DNA of 64,000 nt, from assembly GCA_965200955.1 (NCBI GenBank), contig OZ241742.1, forward strand, positions 2,418,001 to 2,482,000. The letters are read 5' to 3'. This DNA is from Bin80 sp026708685 (GTDB lineage Bacteria > Bacteroidota > Rhodothermia > Rhodothermales > Bin80). The position numbers and the translations under genes were made by a program. Under the pieces are notes generated by a model. The model made no database searches, had not been told where the DNA came from, and saw only the letters and a program-made list of their open reading frames with translations. Below, one piece after another: positions 18,927 through 29,400 of this stretch; within the stretch, counting starts at the first letter, position 1; the number at the start of each line of letters is the position of its first letter.

Positions 18927-19457
18927 TTACTGTAGATCTTTACGAGATATCTCTGCAATGAGATCATCCTTTAAATGCACAGTATCTTCTAATGAGATGC
19001 GCCCCTTCATATACAATCGCAGTTCCCTGCGCATGGCAGCTTTTTCGAAGCGTTGATTTTCGAGTTCGTTTTCAGGGTTGAGGGGAATAATCGATGTCGG
19101 CTGCCGCTGGTCATTGATGGCGACAAACGTAAAAAATGCATGATTGCATTGACGTTTTTGTTGTGTCAGGATATTTTCAGCATTGACGATAACTTCCACT
19201 TCCAGGGATGTTTTAAATGCCCGATTTACCCAAGATTCAATCGTAACCAGTTCACCTAGATGAATGGGAGAATTAAAATCGACAGAATCAATGGCCACTG
19301 TCACACATACCATCTCGGTGTGACGCATTGCACTGATTGCAGCACATTTATCCATAAGCGACAAAAGTCGTCCACCAAACAGCGTTCCATAGGGGTTGGT
19401 ATCGTTCGGAAGGACGACTTCAGACATCCTATTACGGGAGTCAGAGGGTGTTTTCAT
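18927..19457 (-). CDS. Acyl-CoA thioesterase, hotdog fold
   Basis: A 176-residue cytosolic acyl-CoA hydrolase of the YciA / BACH group. The signature is 'PNDTNPYGTLFGGRLLSLMD', with the catalytic Asn/Asp region and the helix of the hotdog fold. It is followed by 'VDSVDFNSPIHLGELVTIESWVN' (shown in pieces), typical for medium and long-chain thioesterases. It hydrolyses acyl-CoA to fatty acid and CoA. Spacing to its neighbours is 4 and 6 bases, so it is part of the operon. The C-terminal 30 residues are a charged extension. Confidence 0.88.
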   Translation of the reverse strand: MKTPSDSRNRMSEVVLPNDTNPYGTLFGGRLLSLMDKCAAISAMRHTEMVCVTVAIDSVDFNSPIHLGELVTIESWVNRAFKTSLEVEVIVNAENILTQQKRQCNHAFFTFVAINDQRQPTSIIPLNPENELENQRFEKAAMRRELRLYMKGRISLEDTVHLKDDLIAEISRKDLQ

Positions 19458-19461
19458 CAGA

Positions 19462-20739
19462 TTAGGTCTTCTGTTTTTTCTTTCGTGCAGCGGGGAAGAG
19501 GATATTGTTTAAAATGAGACGGTAGCCTGGGGAGTTCTGATGTAGGCTAAGATCGGTTGGTGGATCTCCCACAAAGTGCTGATAGTCTTCTGGATCATGG
19601 CCTCCATAAAAAGTGAATGTACCCTGGCCATAGGATCCATGAAGATACTTGACTTCTTCGCGCTGAGGGTTTTCTGCAAGGATGACCACTTCGGGCTTAA
19701 CGAACCGTTTGCGAAAGGCTGTTGTCTGTCCAACAAATCCGGGAACCACGCTCACATGATTCTGGGTCAGCATTGACGGCACAGGATCCCATTTTGCACT
19801 GAATTCAAATAACGTGAAATAATCAAGGGCAGGGTTCTGCAGAGGTGGGGGTGGGGGGCCAGCATCTATATCTGAATGTTCATATTCAGCTGCATTAAAG
19901 CTCGGAGTAAAATTCTCAAACGCTAGGGTTGCTGAATAGTCAAGTTTGGATAGAGCAGTGGGGTCTACAGGATCACCGTCGTATTCAGATGGAACGATAT
20001 CCGTCGCGTAGGAAGCCAGTGAAATATCATAGGTGTCGGTGCCCGAACACATCGCAAACAGGAATCCGCCATCCGATACGTATTCTTTGATGGTATGAGC
20101 AACATGCAGTTTGAGTTGACTCACTTTTTGATGCCCCTGACGTTGAGCTGCATGTTCGGCTTCACGCTGTTGTTCAATATACCACGGCATGTTCCGATAC
20201 TGATAAAACTTACCATATTGTCCAGTAAAATCTTCATGATGCAAGTGGAGCCAGTCATAAACAGTCAGTGCCCCATTGAGTACATCATCATCATAAATCA
20301 TGTCGTAAGGAACTTCTGCATATTTTAGGGCCAGCAGTACAGCGTCGTCCCATGGAAGGGTTTGTTCGGGAGCGTAGACAGCAATGCGAGGGGGTGTTTC
20401 AAGTTTCACCAAAGCCGTATTGGCACGATTGCTTTCTACTTCTGCAACCAGTTGGGCCACATCCGTACCAGAGAGAGACGCGTGAGAGATTCCTCGAACG
20501 GCGAGTTCATTGTTGAGTCCCTGAAAATTAGCCATCAGAAAGGAACCTCCGCGATAATTAAGTAGCCAGTCCACGGGTTCTCCTCTTTGCAGAGCCCAAT
20601 AGACAAGCCCATAGGCCTTCAAGTGATCGGACTGGATTTCATCCATAGGCACCAGAACATCCAGTTGGGCGTGAACTGAAAACGGTGTGAGGATCAGCAG
20701 TAGTGCAACAGTGCTAAAGACTAGCCGTGCGTAGCTCAC
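19462..20739 (-). CDS. Exported amidotransferase-like conserved protein (often annotated 'asparagine synthetase B')
   Basis: A protein of about 425 residues starting at a GTG at 20739, chosen because it places a clean signal peptide (VSYARLVFSTVALLLILTPF, then SVHAQ) at the N-terminus; the frame extends to 20853. The body contains 'YGLVYWALQRGEPVDWLLNY', 'GGFLFAMCSGTDTYDISLA' and 'YGQGTFTFYGGHDPEDY'. These resemble a glutamine amidotransferase-like fold with a Cys in a turn (MCSGT). Related proteins in this phylum carry the name asparagine synthetase B, which is probably misleading for an exported protein. Function is unknown. It overlaps the TPR gene and lies 4 bases before the thioesterase gene. 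Confidence 0.6.
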   Translation of the reverse strand: MSYARLVFSTVALLLILTPFSVHAQLDVLVPMDEIQSDHLKAYGLVYWALQRGEPVDWLLNYRGGSFLMANFQGLNNELAVRGISHASLSGTDVAQLVAEVESNRANTALVKLETPPRIAVYAPEQTLPWDDAVLLALKYAEVPYDMIYDDDVLNGALTVYDWLHLHHEDFTGQYGKFYQYRNMPWYIEQQREAEHAAQRQGHQKVSQLKLHVAHTIKEYVSDGGFLFAMCSGTDTYDISLASYATDIVPSEYDGDPVDPTALSKLDYSATLAFENFTPSFNAAEYEHSDIDAGPPPPPLQNPALDYFTLFEFSAKWDPVPSMLTQNHVSVVPGFVGQTTAFRKRFVKPEVVILAENPQREEVKYLHGSYGQGTFTFYGGHDPEDYQHFVGDPPTDLSLHQNSPGYRLILNNILFPAARKKKQKT

Positions 20740-22597
20740 GAATACGTTCTCGCACTTGGCGAGCCAGTAAAGAGCTTGGATATTGGAGAAGAAAGTCATT
20801 GTAAGATTGGAGTGCCTCTGAGATATGTCCCTGAGATTCAAGAAGTTCAGCATATTTAAACATACTTTGATCCAGCAGAGTACTCTGCGGATGGATCAGT
20901 GGAAATTCACCAAATGCCATTGTAGCTTCGGTGATGTGACCACTTTTTTCAAGTGCCTGAGCACGTAGAAATCGGGTATCATCTGCGATGGGGTTCTGCC
21001 CCCACTGAAACAGGATTTCATCTGCAGCTTGTATCGTTTTGTCTAACTGGTGTTGACGAAGAAGCAGCAACGTTCCGGCATACTTCTGTAATGCACTGTT
21101 GGTTGAGTCTAAGGGGGGATGGTTCAGTAGCAAGACCCGCAATGCAATGGCATCATTGGCCGTTTCTTTGTCAGCATTTTTTCCCAGCGTGTTCAGAAGT
21201 GATTGTGTCAGTTCAAAATCTCCCTTGTAGAAGTGAATCAATGCCTTTTCATATGAGGCGTGGGCTGAGAGTTCGCCACCAGCCCGATTGGATAGATCAG
21301 AGAAAATATCAATCGCTTGGTCCAGATGTCCTTCTTCAACGGCTAACTGGCCAAGATTAAACCGTGCTTCATAGGCAATTGGTGTCAATGGATAGGTGGT
21401 AGTTAACCGTAACAGAATTGCCCGTGCCGCATCACGATCAAGGAAGATCTTCTGATGCAACTGAGCAATCCGTTGCATCACGGTGGGAATCTTTTGATGA
21501 TCAGGGAACTCTGCCATGAATATTTTATACGCATTGAGTGCATTAGAATAGTATTCATGTTGCTTACTGTCGTGTTCAGCGATCAATCGATACATGTCAG
21601 CAAGACCAAGCCGTGCCTCTGAATAGATCGTTTCATTGGGATGGGATGCAAGGACAGCCTGAAAGGCTCTTCCAGCAACATCAAAAGCACCAAATTCAGC
21701 CGCTCTAAGTGCAAATTGATGGGTGATTTCCCCACTATTTTCCTTCTGTTCTTCTAAGATTGAAATTTCCCTGTAAGCCTGCTCAAAATCCCCATTTTCT
21801 TCATATAGCCATGCAAGAAGGTCACGAAACTGGAGGAGATCTGGTTCGGATTCTATACGCTTTTGCGTGATTTCAATGGCAGCTGCCAGTGCACCATTCT
21901 GTTCAAGATCTCGCCCAAGCCTGCCTTTCACATAGTTGAGTTGTTGATCACTGAATGCGAGCAGGTTCAAGTATTCATGAGCTGCAAGTTCGTGCTGTCC
22001 AGTCAGACTATAGAGATAAGCAATGTCCGCTTGAAACAGATTCTCGTTACCGATAGATGTTCTACCTTCTAGAAGCAGGTCAATGGCTTGAATCAGGAGG
22101 CGAACTCTGATCATACTCGCATAGACGATCCGATAGGTATTTTCATTGGCAGATGGTGATTGCACGAGATCATACCAAGCATTCATCGCACTAGGCTCAT
22201 GTCCATCTAAGTAGAAAAGTTGAGCCCGTTCAGCAGCAAGAACGTCGTGTTCATCACTGGATCGAGTAGAAATTTCGTGATCAATCAGTGCAATGGCATC
22301 ATCATAGCGTTTCGCATTCACATAGGATTCCTTGAGTTTTTCAAAGAAGATCTGGCTATGGGGGAATTCTTCACGTAGTTCATTAAATACGGCAATGGCA
22401 CGGTCAAACTGCATCCCCCGTAGATAGCTGAGTGCAAGCTGATAGCGTGCCTCTGTGTTTTCATCAAAAAGTTGCTCCTCGGCAGGTGGGGGATTTCGAT
22501 TTGCCGTCTGAGGCTGTGCATGTGCAAAGAGAACCAAGGTTGTTACCAACACGGAGTGAATCAACAAATGACGTATCATCAAGACCATCAAAATCAA
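20714..22597 (-). CDS. Exported TPR-repeat protein
   Basis: A 627-residue protein with a signal peptide (about residues 1-27, ending FAHAQ) and many tetratricopeptide-like repeats across the rest. Examples are 'ARYQLALSYLRGMQFDRAIA', 'LRDLLAWLYEENGDFEQAYR' and 'QAIDIFSDLSNRAGGELSAH'. TPR arrays usually scaffold protein complexes, here in the periplasm. The last repeats (SMFKYAELLESQGHISEALQ) resemble outer-membrane lipoprotein YfiO/BamD-type TPRs, but no lipobox is present. It is the first gene of the seven-gene minus-strand operon leading to serS and the TonB receptor. Confidence 0.82.
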   Translation of the reverse strand: MILMVLMIRHLLIHSVLVTTLVLFAHAQPQTANRNPPPAEEQLFDENTEARYQLALSYLRGMQFDRAIAVFNELREEFPHSQIFFEKLKESYVNAKRYDDAIALIDHEISTRSSDEHDVLAAERAQLFYLDGHEPSAMNAWYDLVQSPSANENTYRIVYASMIRVRLLIQAIDLLLEGRTSIGNENLFQADIAYLYSLTGQHELAAHEYLNLLAFSDQQLNYVKGRLGRDLEQNGALAAAIEITQKRIESEPDLLQFRDLLAWLYEENGDFEQAYREISILEEQKENSGEITHQFALRAAEFGAFDVAGRAFQAVLASHPNETIYSEARLGLADMYRLIAEHDSKQHEYYSNALNAYKIFMAEFPDHQKIPTVMQRIAQLHQKIFLDRDAARAILLRLTTTYPLTPIAYEARFNLGQLAVEEGHLDQAIDIFSDLSNRAGGELSAHASYEKALIHFYKGDFELTQSLLNTLGKNADKETANDAIALRVLLLNHPPLDSTNSALQKYAGTLLLLRQHQLDKTIQAADEILFQWGQNPIADDTRFLRAQALEKSGHITEATMAFGEFPLIHPQSTLLDQSMFKYAELLESQGHISEALQSYNDFLLQYPSSLLARQVRERIRELRTASL

Positions 22598-23048
22598 AGA
22601 TGAACCTATTGAATGCGTATGACTGGAAGATGCCTTAATGGCTCAAGACAGTGAAAGATCTACGAATGGGGGTATACTCCAAAGATACTGTTTTGATTGT
22701 ATAACTTATGAAGGCGGTGTAATTAAGAGGGACATTTGAATCAGTACTTCATCCGATAAGACGATTCAAGTTGGATAAATGATTCATTAGGAAATGGATT
22801 TCAAAGAATGCAGATTCCACCATACATGATCAGACAGATGAAACGTTCCGAAGACCGAAGTTTTTACATTTGATTGATTCATCGTGGGGGCGGACGAAAT
22901 TCAGCTATATCAGCATGTGCAACTTCGCTTCGCCGCTCTGCTTCGTTATGCGTGCCCTCAACGAAACGTTTAATTGTCATCAATGTAAAGTGTAACGATC
23001 GTAGAACAGTTTGCAAACGTCACAAACTTGTGAGGTATATCGACAGGT
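22598..23048. other. Intergenic region upstream of the TPR operon
   Basis: About 450 AT-rich bases between two minus-strand genes. It should hold the promoter of the TPR-serS operon and the end of the subtilase transcript. No gene, RNA or repeat was recognised. Confidence 0.5.
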
Positions 23049-26000
23049 TTACTGCAATTTAACAAAGCTACTTGTGTGAATTGATTGCTGTTGTGGAGAA
23101 TGTGCAACGATTTGGTACATGTAGACACCCGCAGGTAAGTGACCTACGTGTAATTGGATGCTTCGTTTCCACCCGGCTTCCATCGCTTGCTCCGCACGAG
23201 ACATGATTCGTCGCCCAACTATATCAATCACTTGAATCTGGAGTTGCGCACTCCATGGCAGATCAAACATCAGTTGAGTGGTTTCATGAAATGGATTGGG
23301 GTAGTTATTGTGAATGACAAATGTTTGGGGAAGAGATTCATTGTCAGATGAGGATGCAGACATCACAGATATCGTGAAGGGAATGCTATGAACCATCTGG
23401 TTCGCATCCTTTGCTGCATAGATGTAGGCTTCAGGAGATGATGTGACAACTTTGGGGGTACCAAGAAGCGTTCTTGTAGAGGAATCAAAGCGAAGTCCAT
23501 CAGGTAGTTTGGGTGTGATTCCGTAAAGGATTGGGGAAATTCCTCCGATGGCAATGGGGAAGATCACAGGAGTCATTTCCTGTCCAACAACGAGGTTCAG
23601 ATCTTCAATTATGCCAGCGATTTCAAGGCCTCTGCAGGTGGAGCCTTCCACAAAACGAATCTGATCAAGCCATTCTTGAAACTCTTTGTCATTCGGAGCA
23701 CAGACATTCTGGTCCTCAAAGGCCAAGAACCATAGTTTTTTTAACTGCATCAAACTTCGTGGGAGTGATCCTGAAAGCTGATTGCTTGCCAACGCTAGTA
23801 CTTCTAATTGTGTCAACTGGCCAAGCTCTGTGGGGATGGTTCCAGTCAATGCGTTTTCCGTCAAATCAAGTTCCTTGAGGTTGGAAAGCTGCCCTAACTC
23901 TGGAGGGATTTCGCCCGTCAGATCATTGAAATAAAGTGACAAATTTTCTAAATAGGAAAGATTTTCCAACTCGCTTGGAATGGTTCCCGATAAGGAGTTG
24001 GCCGCAAGATTGAGCGTTCTTAGTTGGCGGATTTGACCAAGCTCTGGTGGAATTAAACCTGTAAGCGAATTTTCAACAAGATTAAGTCTACGTAATCCAT
24101 AGGCAAATCCCAACTCTGGCGGTATCACTCCCGTAACGTTGTTGCCCGTGAGGTCAAGTCCTTCAACTTGCCCCCATTGAAGTTGAATTCCATACCATGA
24201 CGAGAACTGTTCGGAAGCGGAGACGGGCTGATCCAATGTCCAACCAGAGTTGTCAAACCATTGATCGCCATTGGTAGATGAGTAAAAGGAGCTCAGTGCC
24301 CTGTACAGAAGATCTAGCCGTTCGTTAATTTTTGAAAATCGGAAATGATCTGGGGTGTCAACAAAGGGTCCATCTTGAATGTGAACCGTAAATTTTGTTC
24401 GGCTACTGGGAGGCACATCTTCGTCAACGATAAACACGAATTCAACACTTTTAGAGTCTCCACCCCTTAAAGCCCCAATCAACTGTTGTGATTTTGTAAG
24501 TGTGATGTACGGATTGGCAGGGGTACTGGTCAATTGAACGGTTACCTGATTGGCATCGTTTAGATAATTGGTTAACGTAGCACGAATCGTCACTTCATCT
24601 CCAGGATCAATGCTATTGTCGCCCATTTGGTTCAACCATGCCCATTGGCTTACACGGATACCTGGTAGAGTAGGGGGGCTTACACTTGATTCTGCATTGA
24701 CGTAGCCGCGCCCCAGTTGCCCCTCGTGAGATGGATTGTTTTCGCTGATGTCCTCACTGGATAAACGCAATTGCTCGCGGAGAGCATCGGGTGAACGTTC
24801 TGGATAAGCTGTCTTGATCAAGGCCGCTACCCCTGAAACCAAAGGAGCAGCAAACGAAGTCCCTTGAAACGTATCATAGTTTTCGGAGCCTGTCCTTGGG
24901 CCGAGGATGTCAATTCCAGGGGCAAATACATGAACAGTCTGACCAAAATTAGAGAACTCAGCACGTTTTCGGGTATCTTTTTCCGTTGCACCAACGGATA
25001 GGACTCGCGGATGTGAAGCGGGGTAGACCAGAAATTCATCCGAATTACGATTACTGTTTCCAGCGGCAGCAACGATCAGGGCCCCCATGTCGGTAGCAAG
25101 TTCTAAAACCTGATTGTTCAGACGCTGTTCTTCGCCATGGCTGATGCCGACCCAACTTGTATTGATGATATCCGCTCCATTAGCAGCTGCGTATAGGATT
25201 CCCTCATAACCTCGACAGACACTGTAAATGATTCCAAGGGCACCAAGGACTGGACAAACGGCATTGATATGCATGAGACGGACATTCAATCCAGCTCCTG
25301 CGACTCCTATCCTATTATTGGTGACGGCCCCTGCGACACCAGCAACAGCCGTTCCATGATGGAGATCAGGCACTGGGATTGGGTTGTTATCATCCTCTTT
25401 TTCATTGGTCAAATGGACCCCATGAACATCATCAACAAATCCGTTGAGATCATCATCTATTTTATTGTCGGGGATTTCATCTTCATTGGTCCAGACATGA
25501 TCAAGTAGATCCTCATGATCCCAGGCAGCACCACCGTCTACAATGGCAATAATGACCGGCTGTGCCCTTACAATACCTTTGACCAGATCCCAAGCTTGTG
25601 GGAAACGCATGTGCTCCAAGTAGGTCTGTTGACCATAGAGAGGATCATCAGGGTCAAACACAGGTTCAGATTCAACGAGATAGTTGATGAATGCCGGCTC
25701 GGCAAATGCGACATTTGGCAGGACTGTAAGATCCCTAGCAACCTGAGGGGGATCAGCATCAACTTCGTAATGCACATAGTAGGTTCGCCGTAGAGCATCA
25801 AGGTTCTGAGTAGTTGATGGGGTAGGGGTTACACTGTCTAAAAAGGGGAACGCTCGCTCAATCGTATGCACCTGATAGCTGGCCAAAAATTCATTCAATT
25901 CAAGAAGATTTGTTTTTGCAATTCCTGATCCAATCTGAATACCACTTTCAAATTGAACAGTGACCATTTTGGACGCATATGCTGGTGGTGCTTCTTGGGC

Positions 26001-26072
26001 CATGACATGAGAGATCGCCGTTCCCAGTAAAGCAAAAACCATCCATAGTCTACGGTAATTAAGATTTTTCAT
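23049..26072 (-). CDS. Subtilisin-like protease with leucine-rich repeats and T9SS sorting domain
   Basis: A 1007-residue secreted protein. The order is: signal peptide (1-26), S8 peptidase domain with catalytic Asp179 ('AIVDGG'), His239 ('HHGTAVAG'), Asn339 ('AAAGNS') and Ser406 ('GTSFAAPLVSG'). Next is a beta-rich middle region, then plant-type LRRs (about residues 600-800; repeated 'LTG.IP.ELG.L..L..L.L'). Then comes a cadherin-like putative Ig segment and a type IX sorting domain in the last ~90 residues ('VIHNNYPNPF', ending in 'PAGVYMYQI'). It should cross the outer membrane by T9SS and be released or anchored at the surface. The LRRs probably bind protein substrates or host surfaces. 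Confidence 0.9.
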   Translation of the reverse strand: MKNLNYRRLWMVFALLGTAISHVMAQEAPPAYASKMVTVQFESGIQIGSGIAKTNLLELNEFLASYQVHTIERAFPFLDSVTPTPSTTQNLDALRRTYYVHYEVDADPPQVARDLTVLPNVAFAEPAFINYLVESEPVFDPDDPLYGQQTYLEHMRFPQAWDLVKGIVRAQPVIIAIVDGGAAWDHEDLLDHVWTNEDEIPDNKIDDDLNGFVDDVHGVHLTNEKEDDNNPIPVPDLHHGTAVAGVAGAVTNNRIGVAGAGLNVRLMHINAVCPVLGALGIIYSVCRGYEGILYAAANGADIINTSWVGISHGEEQRLNNQVLELATDMGALIVAAAGNSNRNSDEFLVYPASHPRVLSVGATEKDTRKRAEFSNFGQTVHVFAPGIDILGPRTGSENYDTFQGTSFAAPLVSGVAALIKTAYPERSPDALREQLRLSSEDISENNPSHEGQLGRGYVNAESSVSPPTLPGIRVSQWAWLNQMGDNSIDPGDEVTIRATLTNYLNDANQVTVQLTSTPANPYITLTKSQQLIGALRGGDSKSVEFVFIVDEDVPPSSRTKFTVHIQDGPFVDTPDHFRFSKINERLDLLYRALSSFYSSTNGDQWFDNSGWTLDQPVSASEQFSSWYGIQLQWGQVEGLDLTGNNVTGVIPPELGFAYGLRRLNLVENSLTGLIPPELGQIRQLRTLNLAANSLSGTIPSELENLSYLENLSLYFNDLTGEIPPELGQLSNLKELDLTENALTGTIPTELGQLTQLEVLALASNQLSGSLPRSLMQLKKLWFLAFEDQNVCAPNDKEFQEWLDQIRFVEGSTCRGLEIAGIIEDLNLVVGQEMTPVIFPIAIGGISPILYGITPKLPDGLRFDSSTRTLLGTPKVVTSSPEAYIYAAKDANQMVHSIPFTISVMSASSSDNESLPQTFVIHNNYPNPFHETTQLMFDLPWSAQLQIQVIDIVGRRIMSRAEQAMEAGWKRSIQLHVGHLPAGVYMYQIVAHSPQQQSIHTSSFVKLQ

Positions 26073-26415
26073 CTTGACGATTTCAATTCATTGAAACTCC
26101 AGTTCCAAGCCACACCACAACATCTTCATTGGTGGGGTTCAACAAGTTCAGGGCTAAGATTGACTTCTATAAAATAGAGAAAACTCTGCAAACAGAGTTC
26201 ATGGTCGTATCGTTGCACTGATTCATCCAATGATATGTTGATGGAATACCGGAGTGATCATACTAAAACAAGTGATAGGGTATTTAATAGAGCCTCTTTT
26301 TCATTCACTTCAAGATTTTCTTCAATTGTCTATCCCATGAAAGCCAAACCCCGTGTATATCTGTATGAGTAACGATTGCCATGACGTGAACAGACTGAAT
26401 GTGAGGCAAACTCGG
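26073..26415. other. Intergenic region, nothing recognised
   Basis: About 340 bases between the subtilase and the large Calx-beta gene, both on the minus strand. No gene or repeat was recognised. Confidence 0.5.
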
Positions 26416-29400
26416 TCAATAGCTCAAAGTACTGTGCACATTCAAACTGATCCCTCCAAGTGTAGATGCTTGGTGGTGTGCTAGTCCAGACACCGAGATG
26501 GATACCCAGTCGGTTGGACGCAGTTCGCCCCCTAATCGTACCATATGTCCACTGGGTCGTTGGGTCAGCCCCACAAACGAACGAGCTGTCCCCTTACGCA
26601 TGGGTATTCCATATCCAAACTCCATTTCAGTTCTATACATCCCAGGCACCGATGGAGTTGAGTCCATTACTGCCCATTGCTGATGTAGCGATGGGCCATG
26701 ATTACGTCCATACGATGGACGCACGCGTATCATCCATCCATCATGGGATCTGCCCACCTGAATGGATCCCGAGAGTCCCCACTCTGTAAATCCATCAGCA
26801 CTGTGAATCACCAGCCCCTGGGATCGTATCTCGCCGCGCAGGTTCCAGTCGGGGTGGTTGATCCTCAGGCCGCCGCCAAGCTCCAACCCGATCCCCGTTT
26901 CGGCATCTCCTCCGTCCTGACGCATGTTAGCTTCCACGTAGGGAGTCCATCCTCTGCTGATCTGAAAGGTGCTCTCAACGCCCAATCGAACCCTGACCAC
27001 CTCGGCACGGTCTCCATGGCTTTTCATTTCAACATCGGTGAGAAGAACATCTCCAAAGTAGCTCAGCCGCGATGTGCGAACCGATGCCAGATGCCCCTTC
27101 AACCCCACGGCTCCAAACCTTGAAGTCAGATCTTCCCGGAGATTGGACACCTCTGCATCTCCCCACCCATACCCCGCACTCATCCACACCTTCCAGTCGG
27201 AAGCTGCATATGACATGTATGGATAGATTCCTGTTAGATCGGCATCTATTGAACCATCATCCTCAGAATCTTTGAACGTTCCAGAGCTCTGACTGTGGGC
27301 AACCATCACACCGGCCAGCCATCCAGTGCTCCAGCGATAGTCCGTCCCTATCATGGCTGTAGAGACATCGCCCCGCAAGGTGACATCACGATCAGTGCCT
27401 CCATGGAACCTTCTGAATGCCCCTCGCCCCCAGACTCCAATGTGTCCAGACGATGCGGTCGTGGATACTCGACACCCAGAAAGCAATTCTCCCAGAGATG
27501 GTGTCCATGAGGAGGCAGGATCCCATAGCCGGGTTGATTCAACATGCTGAGCGGCAGAACAGGTGGATCCCGTTGGCTGCAATCGTTCCTGTAACGCCTC
27601 GGTCAGCTGAACAGATACAGTCCGAGCAAAGCGAGCCGTGTAGGCAGAGATCGCAATATCAGATTCGGTGGGTTGTTTTGAAAGGGTTGCCGTCGCGATG
27701 GCTTTGTCCATCTTGGCTGATGTGGTGGATTCCAACTCAACGAAAAAGGTCTCCTCCTGCCCATGGAACTCCTTTCGCAAAAGCGGAACCTCAATGGTGG
27801 CGTGCACGGATCCTGCTGGAAAGGTGACCTGTCCTGACTGCTGTGCGTAATCTTCACCTCCAATGGCCGATCCATCTGCGGTACGATAGTGAAGGAACAC
27901 GGGATCTGGACTCGGATGAGACAGGTACAGATCAAACATGACCGCATGGGCATCCTGGCTGGCCGTAGCATCTTCAATCATGATGGTGGGTACGCCTCCA
28001 TCATTATCAAGGATCTTGGCTGTAGCTGATGGACGGGCAATCGTTGCATTGGATGCATTGGAGAGGGTCACGATAAAAGTTTCATCATCTTCGGGCTGAT
28101 CATCATCCAAAATGGCCAATTGGACGACACCACGCGTTCCACCCGGATCGAAAATGACGATCCCCCGGGATGCAGTGTAATCCACGCCTTCATCGGCGGT
28201 CTGCCCTGCAGACGAGTACTGAACCGTGACCACCTTATCCGAGCTGTGGCTGAGTTCCAACGGTAGGCTGATCACCCCATCTTGTTCGTTGGCTTCGCTA
28301 TTGAAAATGGTGATCTTGGGCAAGCCCTCATCTTCTATGGTGACCAGAACTTCCTTTTGCTGACCATCGTATCTCCCTCCTGATGCCGTTAGTCTGAGCG
28401 TCACAACCTCGTCGGTGAGATTAGCATCTTTCACGGATTGGAGTGTCACATCTTGGGATCTTGCCCAGTCCAAGGGGGTAAAGGAGATTGATGGAGGTGT
28501 AACGGTTATATCAGTAGATTCATAGCCAGAAAGAGTGATCAAAACATCTCCAAATGGTTCTGAGAGCAGGGAGGCACTCAATCTACCTGATGCTCCCTCG
28601 GTGATCGTCAATGAACTCGGCTCTACGAGAATCCCTTTCGGATCTTTTTCTACAATGGTGACGGTTACGGTTTCGCTGAGACTGTAACCACCTCCAGACG
28701 CACTCAAGATGAGCGATACTGGATCCTCTTCATTGGCATCGGGATCCTCTTGGGCGAACAGTTCAACCATCTGATCCTGATCCCAGTCCGATGTAGAAAA
28801 GGTCAAAACATTGGACGATTGCAGGATTAGATCCGTCCCACTGTACCCCGAGATCGTGACCGTGACGGTTTTCGTAGGAATCTGTGCAAGACGCACCCCA
28901 AACGATTCAGTGTCTCCTTCTTGAATGACAACCGACGATGGGACCACGAGCCCAGCATCATCGTCATCGGTAATGAAAACTTGTATCTCATGCGTAACCC
29001 CCGTGTACTCGCTCCCTGCGGCGGTCAACTTCAGCGTGACTTGATCTGGTATCAGATCATCATCCTGGAGTGCGGTCAATGTCACCTCCATCGGATCATC
29101 CCACTGATCGGGTGAGAATTCAAGTGCAGATGGCGAAACGGTTAATTTTGAGGGGTCATACCCACCCATCACGATAGACACATCATTGGATGGAATCGCC
29201 GTCAAGGAGACTTGGATGGTTTTCTGTTGGCCTTCAAGGAGCTCAACCAATGATGGGGCTTCAATGATGGCCTCATCACGATCAATGATCGTGATCTCCT
29301 GAAAGAGGGGGCGACCATTGCGTACATCACTTGGAAGGGCTCCGAGACTCACAATAAACGTCTCATTGGCTTCCACCAGATTATCCATCGTTGTTTGGAT

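Noticed and set aside
20953..21360. A 135-codon plus-strand open frame opposite the TPR gene.
   Set aside because: It is antisense to clear TPR repeats and has no recognisable family or start context.
26466..27827. Several long plus-strand open frames opposite the 2053-aa Calx-beta gene.
   Set aside because: They are antisense to a strongly supported coding region and show low-complexity Pro/Ser/Arg-rich sequence without family resemblance.
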